Position numbers and translations under genes: made by a program. Under the pieces are notes generated by a model. It was given only the letters and a program-made list of their open reading frames with translations, was not told where the DNA came from and searched no databases. Shown in pieces: positions 38,489 to 45,537 of a stretch of 64,000 nucleotides of DNA (positions are counted from its first letter, which is position 1; each line of letters opens with the position of its first letter). Source of the stretch: SM23-32 sp964434535 (GTDB lineage Bacteria; Planctomycetota; Brocadiia; SM23-32); assembly GCA_964434535.1 (NCBI GenBank), contig CAYSWA010000007.1, positions 46,007 to 110,006 on the forward strand, in the 5' to 3' direction.

Positions 38489-39410
38489 CGCCGGCCTCCT
38501 CCAGCGGCGTCAGGCCGTCAGGCGCCGCGTCCTCCGTGATTTCGACCACGACGACCTCGGGCGGGCAGAACAGCCGATAGGGCAGGGAAGGGGCGGCGCC
38601 GAGCCCGCTGCTGACGATGAAGGCCGTCCCGCTGCGCCGGAAAGCCCCGCGGGCCAGGCGGCGGGGCAGCTTCGTGCGCGTGACCAGCGCGCCGACCAGC
38701 GGCAGCCGCACCTGCCCGCCGTGCGTGTGGCCGAAGAAGGCCAGCTTGGCGCCCCGCGCCGTGACCTCGGGCAGCACGTCCGGGCTGTGGGCGATCACGA
38801 TGGTGGGCAGTTCCGGTGGCAGTCCATCCCAGGCGGCCTCGGCGTCGGGAGTGAAGGCGTAGGCGTCCCGGAGCCCCACCACGGCGAGGCGCCGCCCGTC
38901 CGGCCCGTAGAGCACCACGTGCTCGTCGCTGAGCACTCGCGCCCCGGCCTCCTCCAGGGCGGCCGCCAGCTCGGCGACCGGATTCTCGCCGTCGCGAGCA
39001 TCCCGGGGGTCGCCGACAACCAGCGAGGTGTGGGCGCGCACGGGATTGACCGTCGAGTAGTCGTGCCCGCCCAGGACGGCCAGGCAGCCGAGCCGGGGGG
39101 CGAAGAGCCGCGCCGCCCGCGCCGCGCTCTCGATGCCGGCGGCGCGGTCGATCAGGTCGCCGGTCATCAAGACCAGGTCGAACTCCTCCCGCTGCGCCAG
39201 CCGCCCGAGGAAACTCAGGATCGGTGCGTCGCGCCCGTAGAAGTGCGTGTCCGTCAGGTGGAGGACACGCATCGGCGGCAGGCCGAGGTCGCGCGCGCTA
39301 AGCGCCACGCGCCGCACGCGGAAGAGCCGCCGCTCGCCGTGCGTCATCCATACCAGCGTCAGGACGGCGAGCGCGCCGAGGGCCAGCGCGATGTGGGCGA
39401 TGGGCGACAC
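38481..39410 (-). CDS. YkuE-type membrane-anchored metallophosphoesterase
   Basis: A 309-residue phosphoesterase. One N-terminal membrane helix (IAHIALALGALAVLTLVWM) is followed by the calcineurin fold: DTHFYG in place of DxH, GDLID, GGHDY in place of GNHD, and FFGHTHGGQVRLP. The GHTHGGQ ending is typical of the YkuE/LpxH-like class acting on lipids or cyclic nucleotides. The start chosen is GTG at 39410; the frame is open to a TTG at 39491, which would add a hydrophilic stretch before the membrane anchor. It is coupled to the DUF58 gene. Confidence 0.82.
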   Translation of the reverse strand: MSPIAHIALALGALAVLTLVWMTHGERRLFRVRRVALSARDLGLPPMRVLHLTDTHFYGRDAPILSFLGRLAQREEFDLVLMTGDLIDRAAGIESAARAARLFAPRLGCLAVLGGHDYSTVNPVRAHTSLVVGDPRDARDGENPVAELAAALEEAGARVLSDEHVVLYGPDGRRLAVVGLRDAYAFTPDAEAAWDGLPPELPTIVIAHSPDVLPEVTARGAKLAFFGHTHGGQVRLPLVGALVTRTKLPRRLARGAFRRSGTAFIVSSGLGAAPSLPYRLFCPPEVVVVEITEDAAPDGLTPLEEAGDA

Positions 39411-39543
39411 GTGCGCGGCGCACTCCCTCGGCGCTATGGGCGCGGCGATCGGGGCGTTACAATGGCGGTTGAGCGGCCCGGGAAGGGCCAATCTACCGCC
39501 TGCCGTCCGCGCGTGTCAAACCGGGCCTCCGGCCGAGGGACGC

Positions 39544-40008
39544 ATGCTCTTCAGGCTGATACTGCTGCTGACGCTGGCGCCGCTGGTCGAGCTGTTCCTT
39601 CTGGTCAGGCTCACCCAGCTCTGGGGCAGCTTCTGGCTGACGGTCGGCATCGTGGTCGGCACCGGCCTGCTCGGCGCCGTGCTCGCCCGCCACGAGGGCA
39701 CGCGCGTCTGGCGGGGGGCCGGCGAGCGCCTGGCCCGCGGCGAGGTGCCGGCGGACGGCCTGCTGGACGGGGTGCTGATCCTGCTGGCCGGCGCGCTGCT
39801 GATCACGCCGGGGCTGCTGACCGACGGCGTCGGGTTCCTGCTGCTCATCCCACCCACGCGGGCGCTGGTGCGCGGGGCGGTCAAGCGCCGCCTGCGGCTG
39901 CGGATCATCGGGCCGAGTGCTTCAGGGCTGGATCAGTGGGGCGTGCACCCGATCCGCGAGGAGCCGCCGCCGGGCGCGCCGCCGCTGGAGGATGAGGACG
40001 CCCCGTGA
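39544..40008 (+). CDS. fxsA: FxsA-family membrane protein
   Basis: A 154-residue protein of the FxsA family. The N-terminal half has the family motif PLVELFLLVRL followed by a second membrane helix, and the central block GDGLLDGVLILLAGALLITPGLLTDGVG-like (seen as DGLLDGVLIL and GALLITPGLLTDGVGFLLL) is diagnostic. The cytoplasmic tail is charged. E. coli FxsA suppresses F-exclusion of phage T7; the cellular role is otherwise unknown. The stop lies 10 bp from the convergent hisD stop. Confidence 0.88.
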   Translation: MLFRLILLLTLAPLVELFLLVRLTQLWGSFWLTVGIVVGTGLLGAVLARHEGTRVWRGAGERLARGEVPADGLLDGVLILLAGALLITPGLLTDGVGFLLLIPPTRALVRGAVKRRLRLRIIGPSASGLDQWGVHPIREEPPPGAPPLEDEDAP

Positions 40009-40018
40009 AGGTGGGCGA

Positions 40019-41341
40019 TCAGTCCCCGCGCAGCTTGACCGAGCGCGCGTGTCCCTCCAGCCCCTCCGCCCGGGCCAGGCGGGCCACGTTCCCCGCGTCC
40101 TTCTTCAAGGCGCTCCGCGCGTAGCGGATGATGCTGGAGCGCTTCAGGAAGTCGTTGGCGGTCAGTCCGCTGGAGAAGCGCGCCGTGCCGGAGGTGGGCA
40201 GCACGTGCGAAGGGCCGGCCACGTAGTCGCCGACCGGGACGGGGCTCCATGGGCCGAGGAAGATCGCCCCGGCGTGGCGGATGTCGCCGGCCACCTGCTC
40301 GGGCGCCTCGGTGATGATCTCCAGGTGCTCGCTGGCCAGCTCGTTCGCCAGCTCGACGCACTCGACCATCGAACGGCAGACGATGGCCGCCCCGTAGCGC
40401 TCCAGGCAACGGCGGGCCTCGTCGGCGCGCGGCAGGTCACTCAGTTGCTCCTCGACGGCCCCGACCACGCGCGCCGCCAGCTCGGCGCTGTCGGTCAGCA
40501 GCACCGAGGAGCCCGGGTCGTGCTCGGCCTGCGCGATCAGGTCGGCGGCCACGTAGGCGGCGGATGCCGAGCCGTCGGCGATGATGACGACCTCGCTCGG
40601 GCCGGGCAGCATCTCGATGCCGACGCGGCCGAAGACCTGGCGCTTGGCGAGCGTCACGTAGATGTTGCCCGGGCCGGCGACGAAGTCGACGGCCGGGATG
40701 GATTCGGTGCCGTAGGCGAGGGCGGCCACGGCCTGCGCGCCGCCGATGCGGTAGACCTCGCCGACGCCGCTCACGGCGGCGGCCGCCAGCCGCTCGTCGC
40801 TCACCGTGCCGTCCGGGCCCGGCGGGGTGACCATCGCGATGCGGGGCACGCCGGCGGCCTTCGCCGGCACGGCGGCCATCAGCACGCTCGAGGCGAGCGA
40901 GGCGGCCGCGCCGGGGATGCAGATGCCCGCCGAGTCGACCGGCGAGTAGCGCAGGGCGAGCGTCCGGCCGTCCTCGGCCAGGGGCTTGGGGTCGCGCACC
41001 AGGATCGCGTCCTGGAAGCGCCGCACACGGCCGGCGGCGAGCCGGAGCGCCTCCAGGTAGTCGTCAGGGCAGCGCTCCAGGGCGGCCTGGATCTCGTCGC
41101 CGCCGACGCGGAGCCGCTCGGGGGTGAGCTTGCAGCCGTCGAAGCGCTCGGTGTACTGGATGAGGGCCTCGTCGCCGCGCGCGCGCACGTCGGCGATGAT
41201 GCCCCGCACGGCCTCCTCCGGCGGCGCGGCGGCCCGCTCGCCGGCGGCCCGGAGCCCCTCCTCCAGGCTCAGGCTCCGCACCAGCGCGGCGAGGCGCTCG
41301 CGGAAGTCGGGGGCGTCCGTTCTCCAGACGGGTATGGCCAT
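40019..41341 (-). CDS. hisD: histidinol dehydrogenase
   Basis: A 440-residue zinc enzyme that oxidises L-histidinol to histidine with NAD. Conserved blocks: YSPVDSAGICIPGGAAS-like start (PVDSAGICIPGAAAS), DFVAGPGNIYVTLAKRQVFG, AEHDPGSSVLLTD, and NHVLPTSGTARFSS-like SHVLPTSGTARFSSGL near the end. Length is normal. It follows tatA by 43 bp, on the same strand, probably under the tatA promoter. It is the only histidine gene in the window. Confidence 0.95.
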   Translation of the reverse strand: MAIPVWRTDAPDFRERLAALVRSLSLEEGLRAAGERAAAPPEEAVRGIIADVRARGDEALIQYTERFDGCKLTPERLRVGGDEIQAALERCPDDYLEALRLAAGRVRRFQDAILVRDPKPLAEDGRTLALRYSPVDSAGICIPGAAASLASSVLMAAVPAKAAGVPRIAMVTPPGPDGTVSDERLAAAAVSGVGEVYRIGGAQAVAALAYGTESIPAVDFVAGPGNIYVTLAKRQVFGRVGIEMLPGPSEVVIIADGSASAAYVAADLIAQAEHDPGSSVLLTDSAELAARVVGAVEEQLSDLPRADEARRCLERYGAAIVCRSMVECVELANELASEHLEIITEAPEQVAGDIRHAGAIFLGPWSPVPVGDYVAGPSHVLPTSGTARFSSGLTANDFLKRSSIIRYARSALKKDAGNVARLARAEGLEGHARSVKLRGD

Positions 41342-41384
41342 CGGGCGTCACCGAGCGAGGACAGGGGCCGGGCGGGCCGCGATC

Positions 41385-41612
41385 TCAGCCGGCCGGGGAC
41401 GAGGCGTGATCGGTGGGCTCTTCGTCGGCCGCCGAGGGCGTCTGCTGCTCCTCCTCCTCCTCCTCCTCGGCTTCCTCGATCCCCTTTTTGAACTCCCTGG
41501 CGCTCTTGCCCAGGGAACGCATGACCATCGGCAGGCGCGAGCCGAACAGCAGCAGGGCGATCAGCAGGATCACGAACCACTCCCAGCCCCCGGGAAAGCC
41601 AAACGCCAACAT
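41385..41612 (-). CDS. tatA: Sec-independent translocase protein TatA/E
   Basis: A 75-residue twin-arginine translocation subunit. An N-terminal membrane helix (FPGGWEWFVILLIALLLFG) with the FG hinge is followed by an amphipathic helix (RLPMVMRSLGKSAREFKKGIEE) and an acidic tail. The tail starts with a run of seven glutamates coded by seven consecutive GAG triplets (41448-41468), a length-variable microsatellite. It forms the pore of the Tat system for folded proteins. The start is ATG at 41612; a strong promoter lies about 70 bp upstream. Confidence 0.92.
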   Translation of the reverse strand: MLAFGFPGGWEWFVILLIALLLFGSRLPMVMRSLGKSAREFKKGIEEAEEEEEEEQQTPSAADEEPTDHASSPAG

Positions 41613-41677
41613 GTCGCTGTGCCTCCGCTGGGCGGAACTGAAGGGCGCGGCATGGACCTGAGCCGGCTCTTGCCCGG

Positions 41678-41706
41678 ATTATACGCGCCGCGCCCGGCGA
41701 ATGCAA
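41678..41706 (-). promoter_or_regulatory. promoter of tatA-hisD
   Basis: Minus strand TTGCAT (41706-41701), 17-bp spacer, TATAAT (41683-41678), 66 bp before the tatA ATG. Confidence 0.65.
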
Positions 41707-41728
41707 AACGCCCATCGGCCGCGATCCG

Positions 41729-41757
41729 TTGATTCCCCTCGGCTCAGCCGCTAAGCT
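41729..41757 (+). promoter_or_regulatory. probable promoter of the NFACT gene
   Basis: TTGATT (41729-41734), 17-bp spacer, TAAGCT (41752-41757), 24 bp before the ATG. It is divergent from the tatA promoter. Confidence 0.5.
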
Positions 41758-41781
41758 CAGGCCCCTTCACGGAAGGCAGCC

Positions 41782-43269
41782 ATGGCCCTCTCCTACGCCG
41801 AGATCCGCGCGATCCTCCGCGACCTCAGCCCGCGCCTCGAGGGCGGACGCATCGAGCGCATCGACCAGCCCGAGCGCCACAAGCTCGTCCTGACCGTGCG
41901 CAACGGGCCGGCGCTCCACTGGCTGCTGGTCTGCGTGCATCCGCGCTTCAGCCGCCTGCACCTGCTGACCCGCCGCCCCGAGCAGGGCAGGCCCGCCGCC
42001 GGCTTCTGCAACATGGTGCGCCAGCACCTGACCGCCGCGCCCCTGGAGGCGCTGCGCCAGGTCGAGCGCGACCGCGTCGTGCGCATCGAATGCACCGAAC
42101 GCGACCGCCTGATGCGCCCGCACCGCCGCACGCTGCTCGCCGAGCTGGTCGGGGTGGGCAGCAACCTGGTCCTGCTCGACGAAGAGGAGACGGTCCTCGC
42201 CGTGCTGTTCCGGGAGAGGTCGCTGCGGCGCGAGCTGGTGCCGGGGGTGCCTTATACGCCTCTGGACGTGCCCGAGGAGTTGCCTGCCCAGGCCCGCGAG
42301 GACCGGTTCAGCGACGCCCGCGACCCGGACGATCCGCTGGCCCTGAGCCGTGCCGTCCAGGCCCACTACGCGCGGCTCGAGGCGGCGGCGGAGGTCGAGA
42401 ATGCCCGCGCCGAACTGCTCGGCATGCTCCGCTCGGAGCTGAGGCGACTGCGCCGGCGCCGCAAGAACGTGGCCCGGCAGCTCGCTCTGGCCGAGGACGC
42501 CGAGGGCATCCGCCGCCGGGGCGAGCTTCTGAAGATCGCGCTCCCCGACGTCGCGCCCGGCCAGAGCGAAGTGGTGGTCGAAGACCTGTTCGAGCCGGAC
42601 CGCCCGCCGGTGACCATCCCCCTCGACCCGGCCCGCAGCCCCGAGCAGAACGCCGAGCTGATCTTCCGCCGCTACAAGAAGGCCAAGGGCGGACGCGAAC
42701 GGCTCGCGGGCCGGGCGCAGGAGACGAGCCGCCAGATCGAGCGCATCGAGCCGCTGGTCGAGGCGGCCGAGTCGGCCGGCTCCGTGGAGGAGCTGGCGGA
42801 GCTGAAGCGGCGGGCCGCACAGCTGGGCGTGAGCGCGCGGCCCGAGCCGAAGCCCGGGCGCCGCCAGCGGGAGGCGCCGGCCGGGCCGCGCCGCTTCGTC
42901 TCGGCCGACGGGCTGGAGATCCTCGTCGCCCGCAACAGCCGCCAGAACGAGAAGCTGACCTTCACCATCGCCCGGGGCAACGACTACTGGATGCACCTGA
43001 CCGGCTGGCCGGGGCCGCACGTGGTGATGCGCAAGCCGCCCGCGCGCGACGTGCCCCGCTCGACGCTGATCGACGCCGCCCACCTGGCCGTCCATTTCTC
43101 CAGGATCAGGGGCGCCGACCGCGCCGAAGTCGTCTACACGCAGTGCAAGCACGTGCGGCGTCTCAAGGGGGCCGGCCAGGGCAAGGTCAGCTACGCGCAG
43201 GCGACCGCGATGGCGATTCGCATCGAGCCCGAGCGCCTGGAGCGCCTGCTGCGCCGTGACGAGGACTGA
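41782..43269 (+). CDS. rqcH: NFACT-family ribosome quality control protein (RqcH-like)
   Basis: A 495-residue NFACT protein. NFACT-N spans about residues 1-190 (RIERIDQPERHKLVLTVR; GFCNMVRQHLTAAPL), a basic coiled-coil middle spans 195-360 (LRRLRRRRKNVARQLAL; YKKAKGGRERL), and NFACT-R follows (SADGLEILVARNSRQNEKLTF; DYWMHLTGWPGPHVV). In Bacillus RqcH recruits tRNA-Ala to obstructed 50S subunits and adds alanine tails. At 495 residues it is shorter than the usual 550-580. The ATG follows GGAAGGCAGCC. rph, another RNA-processing gene, is next on the strand but has its own promoter. Confidence 0.85.
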   Translation: MALSYAEIRAILRDLSPRLEGGRIERIDQPERHKLVLTVRNGPALHWLLVCVHPRFSRLHLLTRRPEQGRPAAGFCNMVRQHLTAAPLEALRQVERDRVVRIECTERDRLMRPHRRTLLAELVGVGSNLVLLDEEETVLAVLFRERSLRRELVPGVPYTPLDVPEELPAQAREDRFSDARDPDDPLALSRAVQAHYARLEAAAEVENARAELLGMLRSELRRLRRRRKNVARQLALAEDAEGIRRRGELLKIALPDVAPGQSEVVVEDLFEPDRPPVTIPLDPARSPEQNAELIFRRYKKAKGGRERLAGRAQETSRQIERIEPLVEAAESAGSVEELAELKRRAAQLGVSARPEPKPGRRQREAPAGPRRFVSADGLEILVARNSRQNEKLTFTIARGNDYWMHLTGWPGPHVVMRKPPARDVPRSTLIDAAHLAVHFSRIRGADRAEVVYTQCKHVRRLKGAGQGKVSYAQATAMAIRIEPERLERLLRRDED

Positions 43270-43276
43270 CGCGCGG

Positions 43277-43305
43277 TTTACTGGCGAAGGGGAGGGCGGT
43301 ATGAT
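43277..43305 (+). promoter_or_regulatory. probable promoter of rph
   Basis: TTTACT (43277-43282), 17-bp spacer, TATGAT (43300-43305), 48 bp before the rph start. Confidence 0.45.
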
Positions 43306-43353
43306 GAGCGGCGCCGGTCCCGACCCGACTGCCACCCGAGCGGGGAGAACGCC

Positions 43354-44073
43354 GTGAGGTCCGACGGAAGGCTGCCCGAGGAGCTGCGCCCCATCACGAT
43401 CGAGCGGGACTATACCCGCTACGCCGAGGGCTCGGTGCTGATCGGCTGGGGCGAGACGCGCGTGATCTGCACGGCCATGCTCGACACGCGCGTGCCCCGG
43501 CACTGCGCCCAGCAGCAGAAGGGCTGGCTGACGGCCGAGTACTGCATGCTGCCCAGCGCCAACCCCGACCGCCGCAGCCTACAGGGCCGCACCGGCGGAC
43601 GCGACATGGAGATCCAGCGCCTGATCGGCCGCGCCCTGCGCGCCGCCGTCGACCTGCACCGCATCCCCGGCCACACCATCTGGGTCGACTGCAACGTCGT
43701 CCAGGCCGACGGCGGCACGCGGACGGCCTCGATCACCGGCGGCTTCGTGGCCGTCGTCGACGCGCTCCATGCGATGAAAGAGGCCGAGAAGATCGAGGCC
43801 ATCCCGCTGCTGCACGGGCTGGCGGCCGTCAGCGTCGGCGTGGTCGAAGGGCGGGCCATGGTCGACCTCTGCGCCGACGAGGACCGGGCGGCCTCGGTCG
43901 ACATGAACGTGGTGATGACGCACGGGGGCCGGTTCGTCGAGGTGCAGGGCACCGCCGAGGGCCGCCCGTTCACGCGCGAGCAGCACGACGAGATGATGGC
44001 CCTGGTCGCGGGCGCCCTGCCGCAGCTCGCCGCCGCCCAGCGCGGGGCCCTCGGAGATCGCCTGACGCTCTGA
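43354..44073 (+). CDS. rph: ribonuclease PH
   Basis: A 239-residue phosphorolytic 3'-5' exoribonuclease that trims tRNA 3' ends. It starts RSDGRLPEELRPITIERDYTRYAEGSVLI-like (RPITIERDYTRYAEGSVL), with TEYCMLP-type AEYCMLPSA, the RNase PH loop GRTGGRDMEIQRLIGR and the phosphate-binding VDCNVVQADGGTRTASITGG (in pieces). Length and ends are normal. The start codon used is GTG at 43354 (GTGAGGTCCGACGG), preceded by GGGGAGAAC. The methyltransferase gene follows after 17 bp and is probably cotranscribed. Confidence 0.95.
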   Translation: MRSDGRLPEELRPITIERDYTRYAEGSVLIGWGETRVICTAMLDTRVPRHCAQQQKGWLTAEYCMLPSANPDRRSLQGRTGGRDMEIQRLIGRALRAAVDLHRIPGHTIWVDCNVVQADGGTRTASITGGFVAVVDALHAMKEAEKIEAIPLLHGLAAVSVGVVEGRAMVDLCADEDRAASVDMNVVMTHGGRFVEVQGTAEGRPFTREQHDEMMALVAGALPQLAAAQRGALGDRLTL

Positions 44074-44090
44074 CCCGCGCGGAGCAGGCA

Positions 44091-44981
44091 ATGGGCGAGC
44101 CCACCGAGATACCGTCCTATCCGGGGCTCCCCATCCTCTCCGGCCACACCATCGCCCGCCTGCTCGGCGCCGAGCCGGGACCCTTTGGCCTGAGCCTGGA
44201 CCTGGGCCGAAGCCGCTGCGAGGTCGCCGTCGAGTCCGAACGGATCGTCCTGCCCGGCCGGCGGGCCGTCCCCCGCAACGAGCTGGCGGAGGCGTTCTCG
44301 GAGCCGGAGGACTGCGTGCAGCTCCGCCCCGACGGCCCCTGGAAGGTCTACATCTTCGACCCGGAGGCGCGCAGCTACTACAAGCTGTTCCAACCCGTCG
44401 AGGACCGCCCGCCGACGATCGTCATCAACGGGGCGACCATGCACGCCATCGTGGGGCGCGACCCGTGGGAGGACGAGGTGGCCAAGGTCGCCGCGCCGCT
44501 GCGCGCCGCGCCGCCGCGCGCCGGGGGCGAGTGCCTGGACACCTGCGGCGGGCTCGGCTACAGCGCGCAGCTGCTCGCCGAGGCCGGCTTCGAGCGCGTG
44601 CTCACCTGCGAGGTGGACCGGAACGTGCTGGAGGTCGCGGCGGCGAACCCGTGGTCGGAGGGCATGTTCTGCGACGAGAAGATCGACCTGCGCCGGGCGG
44701 ACCTGCGCGAGGTAGTGGCCGCCTGCGCGCCGGAGCGCTTCGCCTGCGTCTTCCACGACCCGCCGACCGTCTTTCAGGCCGGCGAGCTCTACGCCGGGGA
44801 GCTCTACGGGGGGCTGCGCAGGGTGCTCGCGCCGGGCGGCGTGCTCTACCACTACGTCGGCGCGCCGGGCGCGCGCGGGGGGCGCGACTACGCCGCCGGG
44901 GTGATCCGCCGGCTCCAGGCGGCCGGGTTCCGCAAGGTGGGGCGGGTCGAGAGCGGCGTGCTCGCCGTCCGCCCGCGGTAG
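44091..44981 (+). CDS. SAM-dependent methyltransferase (spermidine synthase-like fold)
   Basis: A 296-residue protein. An N-terminal beta-rich part (residues 1-130) precedes a Rossmann methyltransferase domain with motif I CLDTCGGLGYSAQLLAEAG, an acidic strand end TCEVDRN and motif IV-like VFHDPPTVF. DPP resembles the NPPY/DPPF of nucleic-acid or amino-group methylases; archaeal and bacterial relatives are often called methyltransferase or spermine/spermidine synthase-like. The substrate is unknown. It sits 17 bp after rph, which hints at an RNA link but does not prove one. Confidence 0.7.
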   Translation: MGEPTEIPSYPGLPILSGHTIARLLGAEPGPFGLSLDLGRSRCEVAVESERIVLPGRRAVPRNELAEAFSEPEDCVQLRPDGPWKVYIFDPEARSYYKLFQPVEDRPPTIVINGATMHAIVGRDPWEDEVAKVAAPLRAAPPRAGGECLDTCGGLGYSAQLLAEAGFERVLTCEVDRNVLEVAAANPWSEGMFCDEKIDLRRADLREVVAACAPERFACVFHDPPTVFQAGELYAGELYGGLRRVLAPGGVLYHYVGAPGARGGRDYAAGVIRRLQAAGFRKVGRVESGVLAVRPR

Positions 44982-44986
44982 CCGCT

Positions 44987-45385
44987 CTACTCCTCGGCGG
45001 CGGCCAGCAGGCGGGCGAGGGAGAGCTCGGCCAGGCACCGGCGCCGGCGCCGGTCGGCCTCCGCCCAGAGCTCGGCCACGGCCGTATCGTAGGGGCTCTC
45101 GCCGGAGTCGCTTTCGGCGCCTTCGCTGCCGGCGACGGCGCTGACGATCTCGGCCGCGCTGATCATCTCCGGCGGCCGCACCAGGTAGTAGCCGCCCTTC
45201 GGGCCGCGCGTGCTGTTGACCAGGACGCGGGCCTTGAGCTTGAGCAGGATGTGCACCAGGTACTTGGGCGGCACGCCCGTGCGGGCGGCGATCTCGCGCA
45301 CCTTCACCGGCTGCCCGGGGCAATAGTGCGCCGCCAGGTCCAGCGCGGCCAGCAGGGCGTAGCGCGTCTTGGCGTCGAAGGGCAT
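44987..45385 (-). CDS. Rrf2-family transcriptional regulator (no Fe-S cysteines)
   Basis: A 132-residue winged-helix regulator. The N-terminal HTH reads TRYALLAALDLAAHY then REIAARTGVPPKYLVHILLKLK, followed by the wing STRGPKGGYYLVRPPEMIS, all Rrf2 hallmarks. The three-cysteine cluster that binds Fe-S in IscR/NsrR is missing, so it is closer to CymR-type, non-Fe-S members. The ATG at 45385 lies 30 bp from a clear promoter that contains a GACATTGTC palindrome, a possible autoregulatory operator. It is divergent from the restriction-modification gene. Confidence 0.88.
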   Translation of the reverse strand: MPFDAKTRYALLAALDLAAHYCPGQPVKVREIAARTGVPPKYLVHILLKLKARVLVNSTRGPKGGYYLVRPPEMISAAEIVSAVAGSEGAESDSGESPYDTAVAELWAEADRRRRRCLAELSLARLLAAAEE

Positions 45386-45414
45386 CCTGCACCTTTGCCG
45401 TTCGGGCGGAGGAT

Positions 45415-45442
45415 ACTTTACCGCGCCGCTCGACAATGTCAA
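45415..45442 (-). promoter_or_regulatory. promoter (and possible operator) of the Rrf2 gene
   Basis: Minus strand TTGACA (45442-45437), 16-bp spacer, TAAAGT (45420-45415). The -35 overlaps the 9-bp palindrome GACATTGTC (45432-45440). Confidence 0.55.
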
Positions 45443-45473
45443 GCGCGGGACGGGCGGGGAGCGCAGGCGCGGC

Positions 45474-45502
45474 TTGCAGCGGCCGCCCCGTTTCCGTAAG
45501 CT
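45474..45502 (+). promoter_or_regulatory. probable promoter of the restriction-modification gene
   Basis: TTGCAG (45474-45479), 17-bp spacer, TAAGCT (45497-45502), 35 bp before the ATG at 45538. Confidence 0.5.
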
Positions 45503-45537
45503 CTGGTCATCGCGCCCCCAGGAGGCCGAACCCCCGC

